Shown here piece after piece: positions 25,509 through 38,059 of a stretch of DNA of 64,000 bases. This DNA is from Otis tarda (Eukaryota > Chordata > Aves > Otidiformes > Otididae), in NCBI GenBank assembly GCA_026413225.1, contig CM048591.1:78222009-78286008 (forward strand), written 5' to 3'. The notes beneath the pieces are model-generated. The model saw only the letters and a program-made list of their open reading frames with translations, was not told the origin of the DNA and did not search any database. The first letter of the stretch is position 1. Every line of letters begins with the position of its first letter. Made by a program: the position numbers and the translations under genes.

Positions 25509-26560
25509 AAATTGATACCCTTCCTCCATATTTTTTTTTTTTGTGCAAAAGCCAATAACTTTTTGTGAGTGCAAACAGGAAAAGGATAATGTCATTAAAT
25601 GAAATTGGAAACTTTATGCAGAGGAATGAAAATCTGGAGATGGTTACAATTCCACCTACTTTGCAAAGTATGAGTTTACTGTTCCTTCTCCATACTGACT
25701 GTGATATCACCTTTCTCTGGCTAACTCTGGCATTTGAGATATGTGCTAATGCAGTAGTAAAAAGGTGTTTGGATTGAAATGCCCACGGTTCAACAAGTTA
25801 CTATATGTAAAGTACCTCCTTCCTAGGCTAAACCTCCTAACAGCCCACAAAATCCAGACTAGCTCTTTACATCACAAATTGCCTAACAGCGAAGAGTTCT
25901 TTGGTGGTAATATTCTAAACCAGTTCTAATTAATGTCAGCAAATGATACACAAATATTAAAGGTGTTACTGATGTTCAAAACACTACAGCTACAGTCTAG
26001 TTAAAGCTTGACTCAAATTTGTGTGATTGCTGTATGGGAGTGGAGAAGTGGTACTGAGAAGAGGCACTCCAAGAGGAAGAACATACATGAGGTCCAGACA
26101 GGCAACCTCACCTGGAATAAATATTGGGATTCCCTTTAACCCACCTTAAGCAAAGCAACTGACGTGTAATGGAGATGGATCACTACATCTCGTAAATTTG
26201 GCACTTAAATGCTACTAGTTACGGCTACAACTGACAGTAAGATTTAGTTTTGCGTAACATCCCCCAGTGGCTAAATAATTAGTAGTTCAGTTCATCTTCA
26301 TTACAACTGCTATCATCCACTCTGCCCTTTGAAAACGGGAACATATTTTCAGATCGATTTTTAGGATTATATTTGCAACAGCAAAAGTTTCCACCTGCAT
26401 GGTGGAACCAGACAACATGGTTCTCTGTACTATTCCGAAAGACTCAAGGGCTTTTCAGAACAGAGAAGGGGGTTAGAAATGGTAGTGGAGTAAACTGGGG
26501 TGCTATAATTTTGTTCTGAATTTTTATTTTTCCTTTAAAAGTACACCTAACGTTGCTATC

Positions 26561-26591
26561 ACATATATGTTTATATATATCACATGTATAT
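26561..26591. repeat. AT-rich microsatellite
   Basis: Short stretches of alternating T and A (TATATATAT) are interrupted by CACATG and GTTT. It is a decayed simple repeat. Confidence 0.65.
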
Positions 26592-27267
26592 TTGCATAAA
26601 ACATAAAACAATCGTACATTCTTTTTCTTTCTACATAGTTAGCCTTAAACACAGATTCCTGGTGAATTTCAGTGCCTGTAAATAGCTAATGCATTCAGCA
26701 GCAGCTAGAAGAAAGTATTGTATGTCAACAGGCTTAAACAGAGTACATCAATCCAGGCTTGTAGCATATTTTACTGTGGTATTGTGGATCTTTAGATGTG
26801 ACAGGTGACAAAATGGATAGTGATACTCATGTAATCTTGAGAACTATTTCCAAAAGTATATTATTACCGGTATCCTCAAACAGATCAAAACGCAGATTTC
26901 CAGAACTGAACGATGTGCAAGATATACTGCCATGAGACATGAGAAAAAAGCAGTATTTTCTTGGTCCCAATGACCTATAAAAAGCTCCTCTGTGCGTACA
27001 GCCTGAATCAACGTTTTATACTTTGAAATAAATACATGCTGGAGCCTATAAAAATAAGACAACAAAAGAATAAATGCACTGATATCAGCTGAAGCATTTT
27101 GTCCTATTCTGTGCTGCGAGGGCATCCCGCACAGACGCACCATGTGTGCGTACACACACAGAGGTTTTCACATCTGTTTCTGGTATCGGCATCACAATTC
27201 CTTTCAATGCAGTCATGCCATTTATAAAAAGAGGCTATTGTATTTCATAAGAAAGTCAAAGTTTTAG

Positions 27268-27283
27268 CAATTATTGTTAATTG
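27268..27283. promoter_or_regulatory. Inverted pair of homeodomain cores
   Basis: CAATTA, the spacer TTGT, then TAATTG form an exact inverted repeat of two antennapedia-type homeodomain cores. The central ATTGTT also matches a Sox core. Paired homeodomain half-sites can bind dimers, but occupancy is unproven and the motif is AT-rich. Confidence 0.25.
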
Positions 27284-28019
27284 GGGGATTCTTATAAGAG
27301 GATGAGTGTTGTGATGAATGACATCCGGGAGACGTTTTTACGTTTACCTGCTACAATACTTCTTGAAAGAAGACAACCAAGTTTAATTGAGTGAAGTTAT
27401 GTTGATTAAAATGATATTTTATGGTGGGCCAAGAAGTTAGAATATATGTTACGAAAAGCATTTTCATGCACATCATCTGTTTTCCAAGTCAAAAAGCATC
27501 TTTGCTTAAGCCACTGAAAAGTCAGTGCTTTTCCAAGTTTGCGCAATTTTTTTCAGCTATGTTGTGGCCAAGTTCATGGACCAGTCAAAGAGCACTTAAT
27601 TGTTGATGTTTATGTTGATGGGAACCAAGGGTAAGGCCAGTGCAAGGGTTTTGCCCTCCTACTCTGCCCTCCCACCTTTAAAAAACTGCTTGTTTTGTAC
27701 TGTGGCTCTATACAACTCAATAATAGTATAACCTACCTCCATTCTGGTTACCCAACCTTGTGTGTTGGATTAGATCTTCCTTCTGTGCAGGGGATTTCTC
27801 ACATGACCTGAAACCATCCCTCTCACCATCCTTTCACCTCCCCCTCTCTTTCAGGGGCTGACATGATCACTCTTGTGTTCTCATCCTGGCATAGGTGGCT
27901 TTCTTGTTTGGACCAGACTAGGAATCAGACACGGAGTTTGGCTCAGAGATTAATTCTCACATCTTCTGTACAAAGGATAAGAGTACAGAAAACAATCCTC
28001 TGTAATTATCATTTTACGT

Positions 28020-28148
28020 TCAAGGCCAGGCTGGATGAGGCTCTGAGCAATGTGATCTAGTCAAAGACGTCCCTGCTTCTTGCAGGGGGCTTGGACTAGA
28101 TGACCTTTGAACGTCCCTTCCAATCCTAACCTTTCTACGATTCTATGG
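28020..28148 (+). mobile_element. CR1 retrotransposon 3' end, about 130 bp
   Basis: The copy opens with CAAGGCCAGGCTGGATGAGG and CTCTGAGCAATGTGATCTAG. It continues through a CCCTGCTTCTTGCAGGGGGC stem-like block and GGACTAGATGACCTTTGAAC. It ends in CCTTTCTACGATTCTATG, a mutated form of the ATTCTATG repeat. It is 5'-truncated and noncoding. Confidence 0.93.
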
Positions 28149-29440
28149 TTTCAGAAGTGTAACAGGTGGCAATATAGTTTAAATAACGACTGCAGTCCAG
28201 AGGAAAATTACAATGGTTGCACTGCTTCTAGTTGTGCCAAACGTATTTATGACTTCCAAGTGACCTCCTCTTTTAAAAAGAAGAAACTGACAAAAAATTA
28301 CCTTTCCTGTGTGTTGTTACTAATTTCCTATGATGACTTCACCACTAGACAGAAAGGCCTGTTTGCCAAAACAAGATCCCATGCATCTGAACTAAGAATG
28401 GGTTTCTGGAGTTCAAATACCACCTTAAATATTAATGAGAATATAAGAACTGCGCATTTGGATCTTCTTGACCCCTTCAGGTATCTCCATTTGTAGTCAC
28501 ACTTCAACCCTGTTCAGCAGGGTCTAGAGAGACATTCCCATGCAGTTTAGCTCTTGTGGGATATTGCTTCCTTTGAATAGGCTTATCCTTTTAGAGAATT
28601 TGTATGTTTAATTTAAGTAATACGTATCTCTGTGTTTAAATCATAGGAGAATAAGAAGAAAGTCATGAACGTTTTTCCATTTCTCCACTTTCGCAAATTA
28701 CTTTCCCTTTTGCAATAGAGCAATTGGACAAGACCATAACTGTAACTTAAAAAGAAATTGTGCAAAGTTTAGCTCTCTGGGATGTCATTTGCGCATGGGA
28801 AAACTGTGTGAGCTTGGAGTCTAATTTACATACATTTCTGCAGTATTCAAAGAGTAATTCTGTAGGCATATAATTGTTTAAGAATGAGAAAAATGTGGGT
28901 GTTTCTTATAGTACTACTCTGTGCGGTTTTAACAAACATATTAAAACCCCAAGCCTCAGTAAAACCGCGAGCTTATTTGTCAAGTAAATGAATGGGAAAG
29001 CCTTTTGGTTTATACAGTTCCGAAAATAGGATTTATTTACACACTCCATGGAAACTGTATCCTCTAAAACTGCATCCTAACTACAAATATGCACACATCT
29101 ATTCAGCATCTTGCCAAAGAGACTAAAATGACATTAAAAAGAGTGAAAGAATGCTAAGCTTGCAAAGTCAAACATTCAAAATTTAGTAAAAGCCAGAATT
29201 CAGATTACCTAGGCAACATTGCTTCCGACAACACGTGATGATAGATTTAATCACAGTGTTATCTCCACATCTGACCCCTCCTGTGGTTTCTCAGATTTTG
29301 CTCCCAGAGGTGCAAAACCCTCTGCCTTCCATCTGGTGAGAGTTTCTCTGGCAAGGACCAGAGTCTGAGGTAGGCTGGTTCCTGCACAGCTGACCAACGT
29401 AGTCCTCATGCCCATTGGGCTTCACAACCCCATCTCAGGC

Positions 29441-29529
29441 TTTTTTTTTTTTTTTTTAATGTTTCTGCTGCTTTACTGTATAGTCTATGTTGGTTTTGGG
29501 TTTTTATTTTATTTTATTTTTTATTTTTT
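29441..29529. repeat. Poly-T and TTTTA simple repeats
   Basis: A 17-base T run (29441-29457) is followed, after about 40 bp, by a TTTTA pentamer repeat (about 29501-29529). Open frames that cross this stretch encode low-complexity Phe-rich peptides and are not genes. Confidence 0.85.
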
Positions 29530-30417
29530 GTGGAACAAAGTATACTTAGAGTTACATCCTTTCTCTTCTTTCTTAATGGAGATTGGCAGGCTCTAGCTTT
29601 TAAGAATATCGTCAGCTGTGGACATCTGAGTGAAGTGCTTCTTTCTCACTGCCCATCCACTATTTTCCTGAGACAGCGTGCATGTGCCTTTACACTCTCC
29701 CAATTCTTTCAACTTCCCTTCTCCTCTGGGCTAAGCACCTCCTGGTGAAGGATCACGTGGAGAGCCTTAAGAGTCTTGGAGAGGCAGAGGAGAGTATCTG
29801 TACAACATCTCCATACCGAGTGCTTGCATCCCAGAATCAGCCAGTAAATTAACCCTCCTGTATGCATCCAAGCAACACAACTTTCAAGAAGAGGGACTTT
29901 TTAGAAATTTCCTGAAGGCAAGCCCAGATCTGTCAAGTTTGCCTATCGTATTGTCCCCAAGCCTTTTGCCTCACTGAGTCAATAAATTGGATGGTGTTCA
30001 ATGGATGGGTAACTACTCAATATTTCACTTATTTTTCTCATTCCATTGTTTGCCTTAGTCTTTATTTATTGCAAGGGACAGAAACTCTGCACTGATTATA
30101 AAGTTATTAATTTGATAATGTACTCTGGAGCATTTCTCGGAGTAGCTTCTGGGTGAATCCCATATATTAATGAATGTATTTTCATAATATACACTGAAAT
30201 TATACACATACAGATTTTATGGGCCATTCAAAAATGAAGTATCCTCTATAATTTTCAGGTGACTGTACTGAGATTTTTCATTAAGTAGTTGGATGTACAT
30301 TCTCGTCAGAATAAAATACATGGTCGTAATAAAGCATATCTGTTCTAGACAAAACATTCAGAAAATTTGGCTTCCTACTTGCCAGACCTGTACTGAAATT
30401 ACACCACAACTGATTTT

Positions 30418-30500
30418 TATAATAATAAATTATATATTATTATATATCATGTTATCTATATTATTATTTATTATTATATAAATTATTATTTTAATATAGG
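30418..30500. repeat. AT-rich low-complexity tract
   Basis: Irregular repeats of ATTATTAT and TATATTATT are almost free of G and C over 80 bp. Such tracts melt easily and are often length-polymorphic. I see no flanking element. Confidence 0.7.
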
Positions 30501-33500
30501 TTTAAAGTTGTATTAATTTGAGTAAATATGCATAGGTATTCAAGAGGATTCCTAACTGAACAGCCCTGATAGCTGCCAAATTTCAAGTCACCCTTCAAGC
30601 AAAGGCCTATGTACATTTTTTGACATGACATCATCAAACTCTTATACTTCTTCAATCTGCATTCTTGGCAACAGCCAAACCACTTAAACTCTGAAAAAAT
30701 AGCAGCTGCCTAAAGAAAATATCTTACTGAATGCAAAATTTTAGACTGACTAATTAAAAAAAATTGAAAGGATAAAAAATTAAATTCTCATCTTCAGTGT
30801 TTACTGTAAAAAGCAATGGACATGGATTTTTCTTTTGCTTTCTAGCAGGACCCAGAGAAACTAGTGGTCTGTCCAGAGGACCAAATTAGTCTCATACTTG
30901 TCATGTACATTTGTTTAACAAAGAGCACATGCCATCAGCAATTTTAGATATGTATTACTTAATCTTACTTAATCTTTTTATGATTCTGGCAGCAAATGAC
31001 TTGCTGAGTAAGAGGGAAAGCACACAGAATCCCAGTACTAGGTATCTCTTGTCAAATATTGACTTTTTAATTATGAGAAGTGTATCTTTACATTCTCCCC
31101 AAAGAGCAAACATGGAGGCTAAAACTCAGCTTCACGAGCAGTGGGGTACAACCTAATTTGACAAAATCTTCACATGGTATTTCTGTGTTATGTCTATACT
31201 ATGCCCAGATACTTCACCCCCCTAAAGCTGACTCCGAACTTGCTCAGCCTCTGCTGAGGGTGAGCGGCATCCACTTTTCACATCATGGTAGAGATCAGAA
31301 CCACAAACTCTGTTCTACAGGACGCAATACCATGTAGCTGGAGACAACCCCTGCTCTGAGGGCTACACAGTAGGAGGTATCTCTGTTTCTAAGTCTCTTC
31401 AGAAGGAGAGTATCTTTGGGCTGTCCTCTGTTCCCCACCCTGAGGGCTTCTTCTCCTTGCCTTCCCACTCTGATCCTTGCCTTTTCAAAGGAAGGCTTGC
31501 TGAAGGTTGTGTGCATCCTATGGGTCTTGACCAGGAGTTCCTGTGACCCTCTTTCCTCCACCTTTGCTCACCCACAAGCCTGAAGCCTGACCTTCCCAGC
31601 TTGCTTCCACCCAAACTCAATTGATCAGCCCGGTCCCTTGAGATGGCTCTGCAACCCAGAGTAGCAACCAAGGCTGCAGGGTCATACGAAACAACCCTAT
31701 TAAAAACGAGAGGGTTTCCATTTCAAACAACCACCTGGTTGCAACAAAAAGGGCTTCCCTGGAAGCTGAGACAAATTTAGCCTTCTCAAAGGTTAAAGGC
31801 CACCCGGGTGTCACACTTTACCTGTTGGGCTGCAAATAAAGGCAGTTAAATTAACTAGGGGAGAAATAAATCCTCAGAGATCCACTAGTTGCAGTGCTTC
31901 AAAATGGAGAAAGCAGTGAAGACATGGCAATTTTGGGCAGAAGCTGTGTGACTTCTGCTTTTGTACAGGGCAAGTAAGTCAAGACCTGTGAACTTTCAAC
32001 ACTCTCTTCATGTTGGGCTTTGTTGCCTCCAAGTTACAGCATTAAATACACAGATTATTTTTATCGTACAGACCACGCTCTGAAATGAAAAAGTCCTCAT
32101 GTACAAACATCATTTTAATTCAAGCTGGTTGCTTGTGATGATCTATGGACAATATTCATCAGACAGTATTTTCATCCATTATCTATTTCTGTCTATGGGA
32201 GGAACTGAAATACACATGAAAAGTATGCAAAATTTGTTTTGAATGATTGAATCTAAAAAGGGGGGATTACTAAGAACAGACATCTTTTTAGTCATGGTTT
32301 TCACTGAAATGTATCTGTTCAAATTCCCTAGGCCTGATGTCTTCCCAGTTGGTGGTGATTTTTTTTAATATTGATTTGGATTCAACAGAGCTAATTTCAT
32401 TAAGACATTTCGATTTTTTTTTCCCCTTGAATTACTTAAATATTCTTGATGTGAAAACATGCCAAAAATAAAACTGGGAAAAAAAAAACCAGGAGGAAAT
32501 TTTAAAACTGTAGAAGAGAGATTGTAAGGAAATCAGTTATATATACTTCTTTAGAACAATTATTTTTATTATCGTACCTCATATTTCTTTAGAACTTCCA
32601 AGTATACCGGTGCCATAGTTATGTGAATGGAGACGGCTACATTTTTTAAAGTGTCTAATAATATATCATCTTAAAATATATGTAATGTCAGAGAAAAAAA
32701 ATCCTCCTTTGGCTTGCCTTTACTTGGCTGGCATTGGTCAGCCTTTTCCATGGATCATCCCTCGAACTCTAAAGAGCAGTGTGAACAGAGGTGATAAAAT
32801 CTGTACCTTGCCTGGAAACAGCACCATTCAGAATTACATTAAGGTCTGTTCTTTTAACAGAGCTTCAGTGGTCTCTTCAGTCTGTTTTGTAATATACTGG
32901 AAGCAACGAGTAAATGAAACAGATTCCTTCTTTTTTTCCTTTTTTTTTTTTTCCTGCCCGATATTTTTATATCCAGCAGCAGCCAGCGTGAATATCGCCA
33001 TTGACATAAATAACTCCCACCAGCCCACTTACTACTTTGAAGTGGCTGGCGTCTCACAAGCTGCGTGTTGACCACTGTTTCAGAGCTGCTGGTATACGGA
33101 CGCAAACCAAGCGACGTGATGACAGGCTACGGGTTTTTTGTGTATTGACAATAAGAGCGCTGAACATGAAATCAAGCCATTTAGGAGTTAATATTGGGCT
33201 GCTTTCTTGTAACCAAAACACCGTGTACTTCACTGTACATAGGTTTTAAATAGTGCAGCAATGCCCACAGCTTTCTGAGTCACGCTAGCTCTAAATTCTG
33301 TAGAAAATTCAAATGAATTAAGCTTTCTAAGATTTTCATTAACTGAAAAGTGACAATGAATGAAAGAATTATGCAACTGAGACTTGTGAGGCTACAAAAC
33401 GGGAGTTGCTAGGGGTGAAGATTCAGAAATGTCACAGCAGAGTGGGAGAAAGTTGAGACTTCTGCTAACTAAAAAGAGGTAAGAGAGTTTGGGATTTAAA

Positions 33501-33739
33501 TCCGAGATGACTGATGTCTTCAGCCCAAGCATAGAGCTACACTATCATCTTTCGGTGGCTGCATAAGAGTACGTAGAACAAACATAACATTTGGGGACAT
33601 TATTTTCTCACTTTGTCAACAACCACCTTCTCTCGTGTCTTGCATGCATCGTACGAACATTAGAAACACCATCCTATTACTGGTGTCTCAATACATTACA
33701 GTCAGGGTATAAACATACACATTTGTTGATATTAAAGGA

Positions 33740-33786
33740 ACACAGAAGTAGATGGGACCTCCTCAATCACCAACCCCAGTTCCCTC
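33740..33786 (-). mobile_element. Possible ancient CR1-like 3' end relic
   Basis: AAGTAGATGGGACCTCCTCA followed by CACCAACCCCAGTTCCCTC resembles, on the minus strand, the GGTTGG...GGTCCC stretch that precedes the terminal octamer of CR1-type elements. It is under 50 bp, carries no octamer and is highly diverged, so a chance match is quite possible. Confidence 0.25.
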
Positions 33787-36010
33787 TTGTCATAAGTAAA
33801 CAAACCATATAATCACTTTCATCAATTGATCTAGCTACAGCCGGCTCTAATTAAATTTTCGGCTCCTATTAAATTCAGCATCAGTGAAGAAGAACGTAGT
33901 TGAATATTTCAGCTAAAATTGTTAATCTTGACATTTAAATATTCATCATTAAGCTTCAGAGTTAGCAGCCTATTTGTAAAAGGGAATTCAGGTTCTCTCT
34001 CCGTAACTGTTAATAGTGAAGGTCATTTCTTTACTTTCTGTGTGGGTTTGGAAGGGTCTCCTTGCAGCCATAAAGCCTGGAAACACAGCTGTTAAAAACA
34101 GAAAATTTAATTCTCTGTCTTTGTTGGTCGGTAAATGATTGAAATACAGAAAGCTAGTGCTTCCTGCACACGGTTCATTTACAATCCTTCAGCAAAACAA
34201 CCTGTGCCTTGTAGTCATGAGGCAAAACAACTATTAGGAAAGTTACACTTGGAAAATGAAACTAAGAAATGAAACAAGCCATTTTTCCCAGTGATTAGAA
34301 ACAATCTTGGTCTTTATTTGCATTTTTTATCTTTGATGTGCTAGAAAGTGATAGTGAAAGAGCTTCAGAGCTTTTCTGCTCTTGTTCTTCTTACATTTGC
34401 ATTGGAATTATTAGTTATTTGATTTCTTGATGTTTAATGGTAAATATATTTAAAATAAGGGTTAAATTAAGGTCATTGGTAACTAATCTGAATAAATAAC
34501 CTCTAGTCATAGCCGAAATGACTCGGAGAGAGACTGTCATGTCCACTGCCATGCAGAGGGACACATTAACACACTGTAGCTCTAGGGACATATCCACAAT
34601 GCAGTTAGAAGTGTCTGCGGAGCAATCTAGAGATACTCAAATTGGCAAACTAGCTTGAGGTAATACTAGAAGTCTAATTGCAGTACTACTGTTCCTGTGC
34701 AGGCTAATTTACCTTACTGTCACTGTGGCTGTAGTGCACACTTGCTCTGAGTAACCTTTGGCTTCTCGTTTGTCCAGCAATGTTGAGAATTGACTGAAAC
34801 AACCAGGTGTATTTCCTGATTATCTTGATTAAAAACACAATTTAGAGCTCTACTGAAAATTAATTTGTTTCACCCTGTAAGCGCTGGAGGGTACTGCTGG
34901 ATTACTCCTCACTCCCTCCACATCTCAGGACTTTGTTGAGACGTGACCCAGACCAAGTTAACCAGCCTAGCAGACGCCTGCTTGAAGGGTTAATGAACAA
35001 TGTAAATCTGTTTTCTATAGGCAGGTCCATCATTAAAATCCATAATGGTAGAAGAAAATCTGCCAATTAAATGCAATATTGCCACAGACTGGTCCTGCAT
35101 TACAGACTATCAGGTAGATGTTTTCTCCCCATGGGTTCTACAAGTGGCACGGACCTATCAAATAGCTACTAAAACCAAAATTAAAGTTTGTTGTAGTGGC
35201 TTCAGTGGCATAAGAAATTCTTGTATCATTAGCTTTTTACCAGCTTTTTTGGTAACATTTAATAAAACTTGTCTTATTCGTGTATTCATGGCTTATCTAA
35301 TACGAAACTCATTTAATTTCTTATCCTGTGTTTAATAGTAGCTGCCCTAAAAACAGTAGAGAATGTCCCTATGGCTATTTGAAAAAAAGTCCAGTCAACA
35401 AGAGCTCAGCATATTTTTACAGGGCTGTCAGATAAATCTCTCTATGGAAGTTGCCATGCTTACAGAAATTCAATAGAGCACAGCTTGGTAGCGTACACCA
35501 CATGGAGTCTTCCCGAGGATTAAACCCGTGTCTAGTTAAAATGTAAAGTTAGTTTTAGAAAATATGCAAAGAGTGATTATTTGAAAAAAAAATATTACAG
35601 GATCAAGAAAAATCAAATTATATTGGTCAACAAGTATAGATTTGGTTTCTTTAAAATAAGTATCTTATATTACTTATACATGAACAGAGGATCACGAGAA
35701 AGAGGAAGGGAATTGTAACTATTAACGACTAAAATAAATCGGTATTTTGTGAGCACTGTTGCATTTATTTTAATGCTTGTAAATGTGCATTTTAATATGG
35801 AGCTCATACACTGGTATTTTAGATTATGTTTTCAAATACCAATACAAAGATGTGCCTTAAAATTGTGCTCACTCACTGTATTATACGAAGGGGAAATTGG
35901 TGCCATTGCAAAATCAAGCAACTGCATATGTAAGTGGGTCACAAACAATCCCAACGTATGTACCTTCATGCAAAGGCTTATGTATTTTGCAGATACACCT
36001 TTGCACCGCA

Positions 36011-36227
36011 TTAAAAATTTTTTTTTATTCTGAGGGTGGTGGAACAATGGCCAAGGTTGCCTGGAGAGGTGGTGGATGCCCCATCCCTGGAAACATTCCA
36101 GGCCAGGTTGGACGGGGCTGTGAGCAACCTGATCTGGTTGGAGATGTCCCTGCTCCTGGCAGGGGGGTTGGACTGGATGGGCTTTGAAGGTCCCTTCCAA
36201 CCCTAACCATCCTGTGATTCTATGATT
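36011..36227 (+). mobile_element. CR1 retrotransposon 3' end, about 215 bp
   Basis: The copy begins at an A/T-rich join (TTAAAAATTTTTTTTTATTC) and GAGGGTGGTGGAACAATGGC. It continues through GTGGTGGATGCCCCATCCCT and GAAACATTCCAGGCCAGGTT, then TCCCTGCTCCTGGCAGGGGG, and ends in CCATCCTGTGATTCTATGAT. It belongs to the same subfamily as the copy at 47762-48146. The two share about 150 bp with only about a dozen differences by eye and point the same way. No coding sequence remains. Short open frames on both strands here are translated CR1 untranslated region. Confidence 0.95.
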
Positions 36228-38059
36228 AAATTTATTTTCACTGTGTTTATACAAGCAGATGTTTAATTACTCATAGATCTGTCCCATTCATACATAATTG
36301 CTCATGCTGACTTGTATGAGGACAAGAATCCAAGACAAGGTGAAATTTCTAAATGCCGTAGCGCACACCGCACCTGCCGGTGCACAGAGCACGACAGGCA
36401 ATGTACACAATGCGAAAGTCCCCGTCGTTGGGAGTATGATAACAATACCTTTGAAGAACAGTCTTTTTTTTTTTGTTTAAATTACCTGTAACAGTAGTAC
36501 CACTTTGGAGAACGATGCTTCAACAACACAAAACTGAGCTAAAAGGGAGAAGATTACTGATGAATTACCTTATCTACACCATTAATGAGCCTTCATATTA
36601 CATCATTCTGGTTTAGTGATTGTAGAGCTGCAAAAACATTACTGTTATCCATTTGAGATTGGATTGGGGGTCGATAAGAATGGGACTAAACTCCTAGTTT
36701 TTGATATTCTGACAATTTCCGTCCAGGTTACAGCAGTGAGCATTTCGGTCTTTTTCGGTGTTTGTGTAGTCTAAGATTTGAAGCCCACCGTTTCTGTGAG
36801 TCCCTTGCTAGTCAACATCTACTGGGAAACTTGTGTGCGTTGTGGTTTGCTGTCCAAGGTGGAGAAATTTTGCTCTGAAAAGCCCTGGTCCTACATGTCT
36901 CACTGGTGTTACAGGAGCAGAATGAGTCACACTGGGGTTTTTCCTCCATAAGGAATAAAAAAAAAAAAAAAAAGACTTAAAGTCTTTATATACAGAATAA
37001 CCAGGGATACTGCTAGATCCCTGTCACTTGCGATTTACTGTTTGAGAAATGAAAGCTCAGTTACGGGAGAACAGCTGAAAGTTTTTTCCGCATTCGTCCA
37101 GCACTTTTTACTTTTCCCTGGGAAATGTGCATCCTGTTCCTCCAGAAATACCAAACGGAATAATGACATTTGTATGTGCTACATTTCCTATCAAAATAAT
37201 ACTGCAACACCTGCTCTGGTGTACAATTGTGTGTACTGTGGATATAAAGAGGGAGAAGGATTCTTTATATATATATATATATATATGCTATGTGTGTATA
37301 TATATATATGTAAAATGTGCATGTATATATACTTTTTCACGCTTTCATGAAGGCAGAAGTCACTCTGGGAAAAAAAAAAAAGATTGCACAAAAGTAGAGG
37401 CCAGACCCTAAGCTGTTGTGAAGTGTACAAGCCTGCAGATTAGATGAGAGTTCTGGAAGTTACTTACATAGAATCTAATTTTGAAATCCACTTCTGCGCA
37501 TTCAGAAAGGGAGGAGGAGATGGGAAGGACTGAAGAATTTTGCTTATGGAGACCACCCTTTCTGTCATCTCTGCCTGCAGCCCATGGGCGGCTGGTTTCA
37601 ACTCTTGAAACACAGATCAGGCACTACTGCCAGCACACATTCTTTCCCTTTCAAAAATTTCACAGGTTCAGAGTCATGATAGGAGATGTAACTTCTGGGA
37701 AAATTATGGTGCTATTACTTTTCTTTTCAAATCTACTTGAAACCATTCAGCTAAGAGGTCTAGGGACTTAAGAAATGGCAAAACTTGTGACAAACGTGTT
37801 TTATTAACACCGGTTTCTTAATATTAAGAGAGTGAGGGGGGAACGAAGAGAGAACAGCAAATAGAGGTAAACTTGGTGTTACTTTAGCGGATGAAAGTTG
37901 AACAAAACCTGTTTTGACAACCTTTTATTTACAACCAGAATTCTGAACGCTTCTTATCATTCCAGTCCCCTCTAAATCATAAAAAACCCAAACACCACCC
38001 AACCCCCCCAAATCTATTACCAAGGTTTAGTCCTTTGATATCTAGGTTCATAGTTAATT
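36228..38059. other. Noncoding unique sequence with a TA microsatellite
   Basis: No gene is recognisable. A poly-A run at about 36957-36974 and a TA/TG microsatellite at 37267-37330 are the main landmarks. The frames crossing the microsatellite encode alternating Tyr-Ile and are artefacts of the repeat. Otherwise I see nothing specific. Confidence 0.6.
37267..37330. repeat. TA dinucleotide microsatellite with TG interruptions
   Basis: Two blocks of (TA)n, at about 37267-37286 and 37298-37310, are separated by GCTATGTGTG and followed by GTATATAT. Alternating purine-pyrimidine sequence of this type is usually polymorphic in length. Confidence 0.9.

Larger units (their letters stand above)
25509..28019. 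other. Noncoding unique sequence
   Basis: No gene or named repeat is recognisable. A short AT microsatellite lies at 26561-26591. A homeodomain-type inverted repeat lies at 27268-27283. 27600-27850 is pyrimidine-rich and intron-like, without a credible exon. Nothing else stands out. Confidence 0.55.
28149..36010. other. Noncoding unique sequence
   Basis: No gene is supportable. Features seen are poly-T and TTTTA repeats near 29441-29529, a very AT-rich stretch at 30418-30500, and a possible old CR1 relic at 33740-33786. Stretches of conserved-noncoding texture occur at 33820-33980 and 34840-35050. The segment 31370-31700 is less AT-rich but encodes nothing recognisable. Confidence 0.55.

Noticed and set aside
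32834-33105. Overlapping minus-strand frames with Lys-rich stretch
   Set aside because: The Lys run is the complement of a T-rich tract at about 32932-32953. No domain is present on either side.
35832-36254. 140-codon minus-strand frame with Pro/Gln-rich peptide
   Set aside because: It is an antisense reading of the CR1 3' end at 36011-36227. A near-identical peptide comes from the related CR1 copy at 47694-48116.
36957-36974. Poly-A run after AATAA, considered as the tail of a processed pseudogene
   Set aside because: No coding or transcript-like sequence is recognisable on the 5' side and no target duplication is visible.
37042-37430. Overlapping frames with alternating Tyr-Ile repeats
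   Set aside because: They translate the TA microsatellite at 37267-37330.
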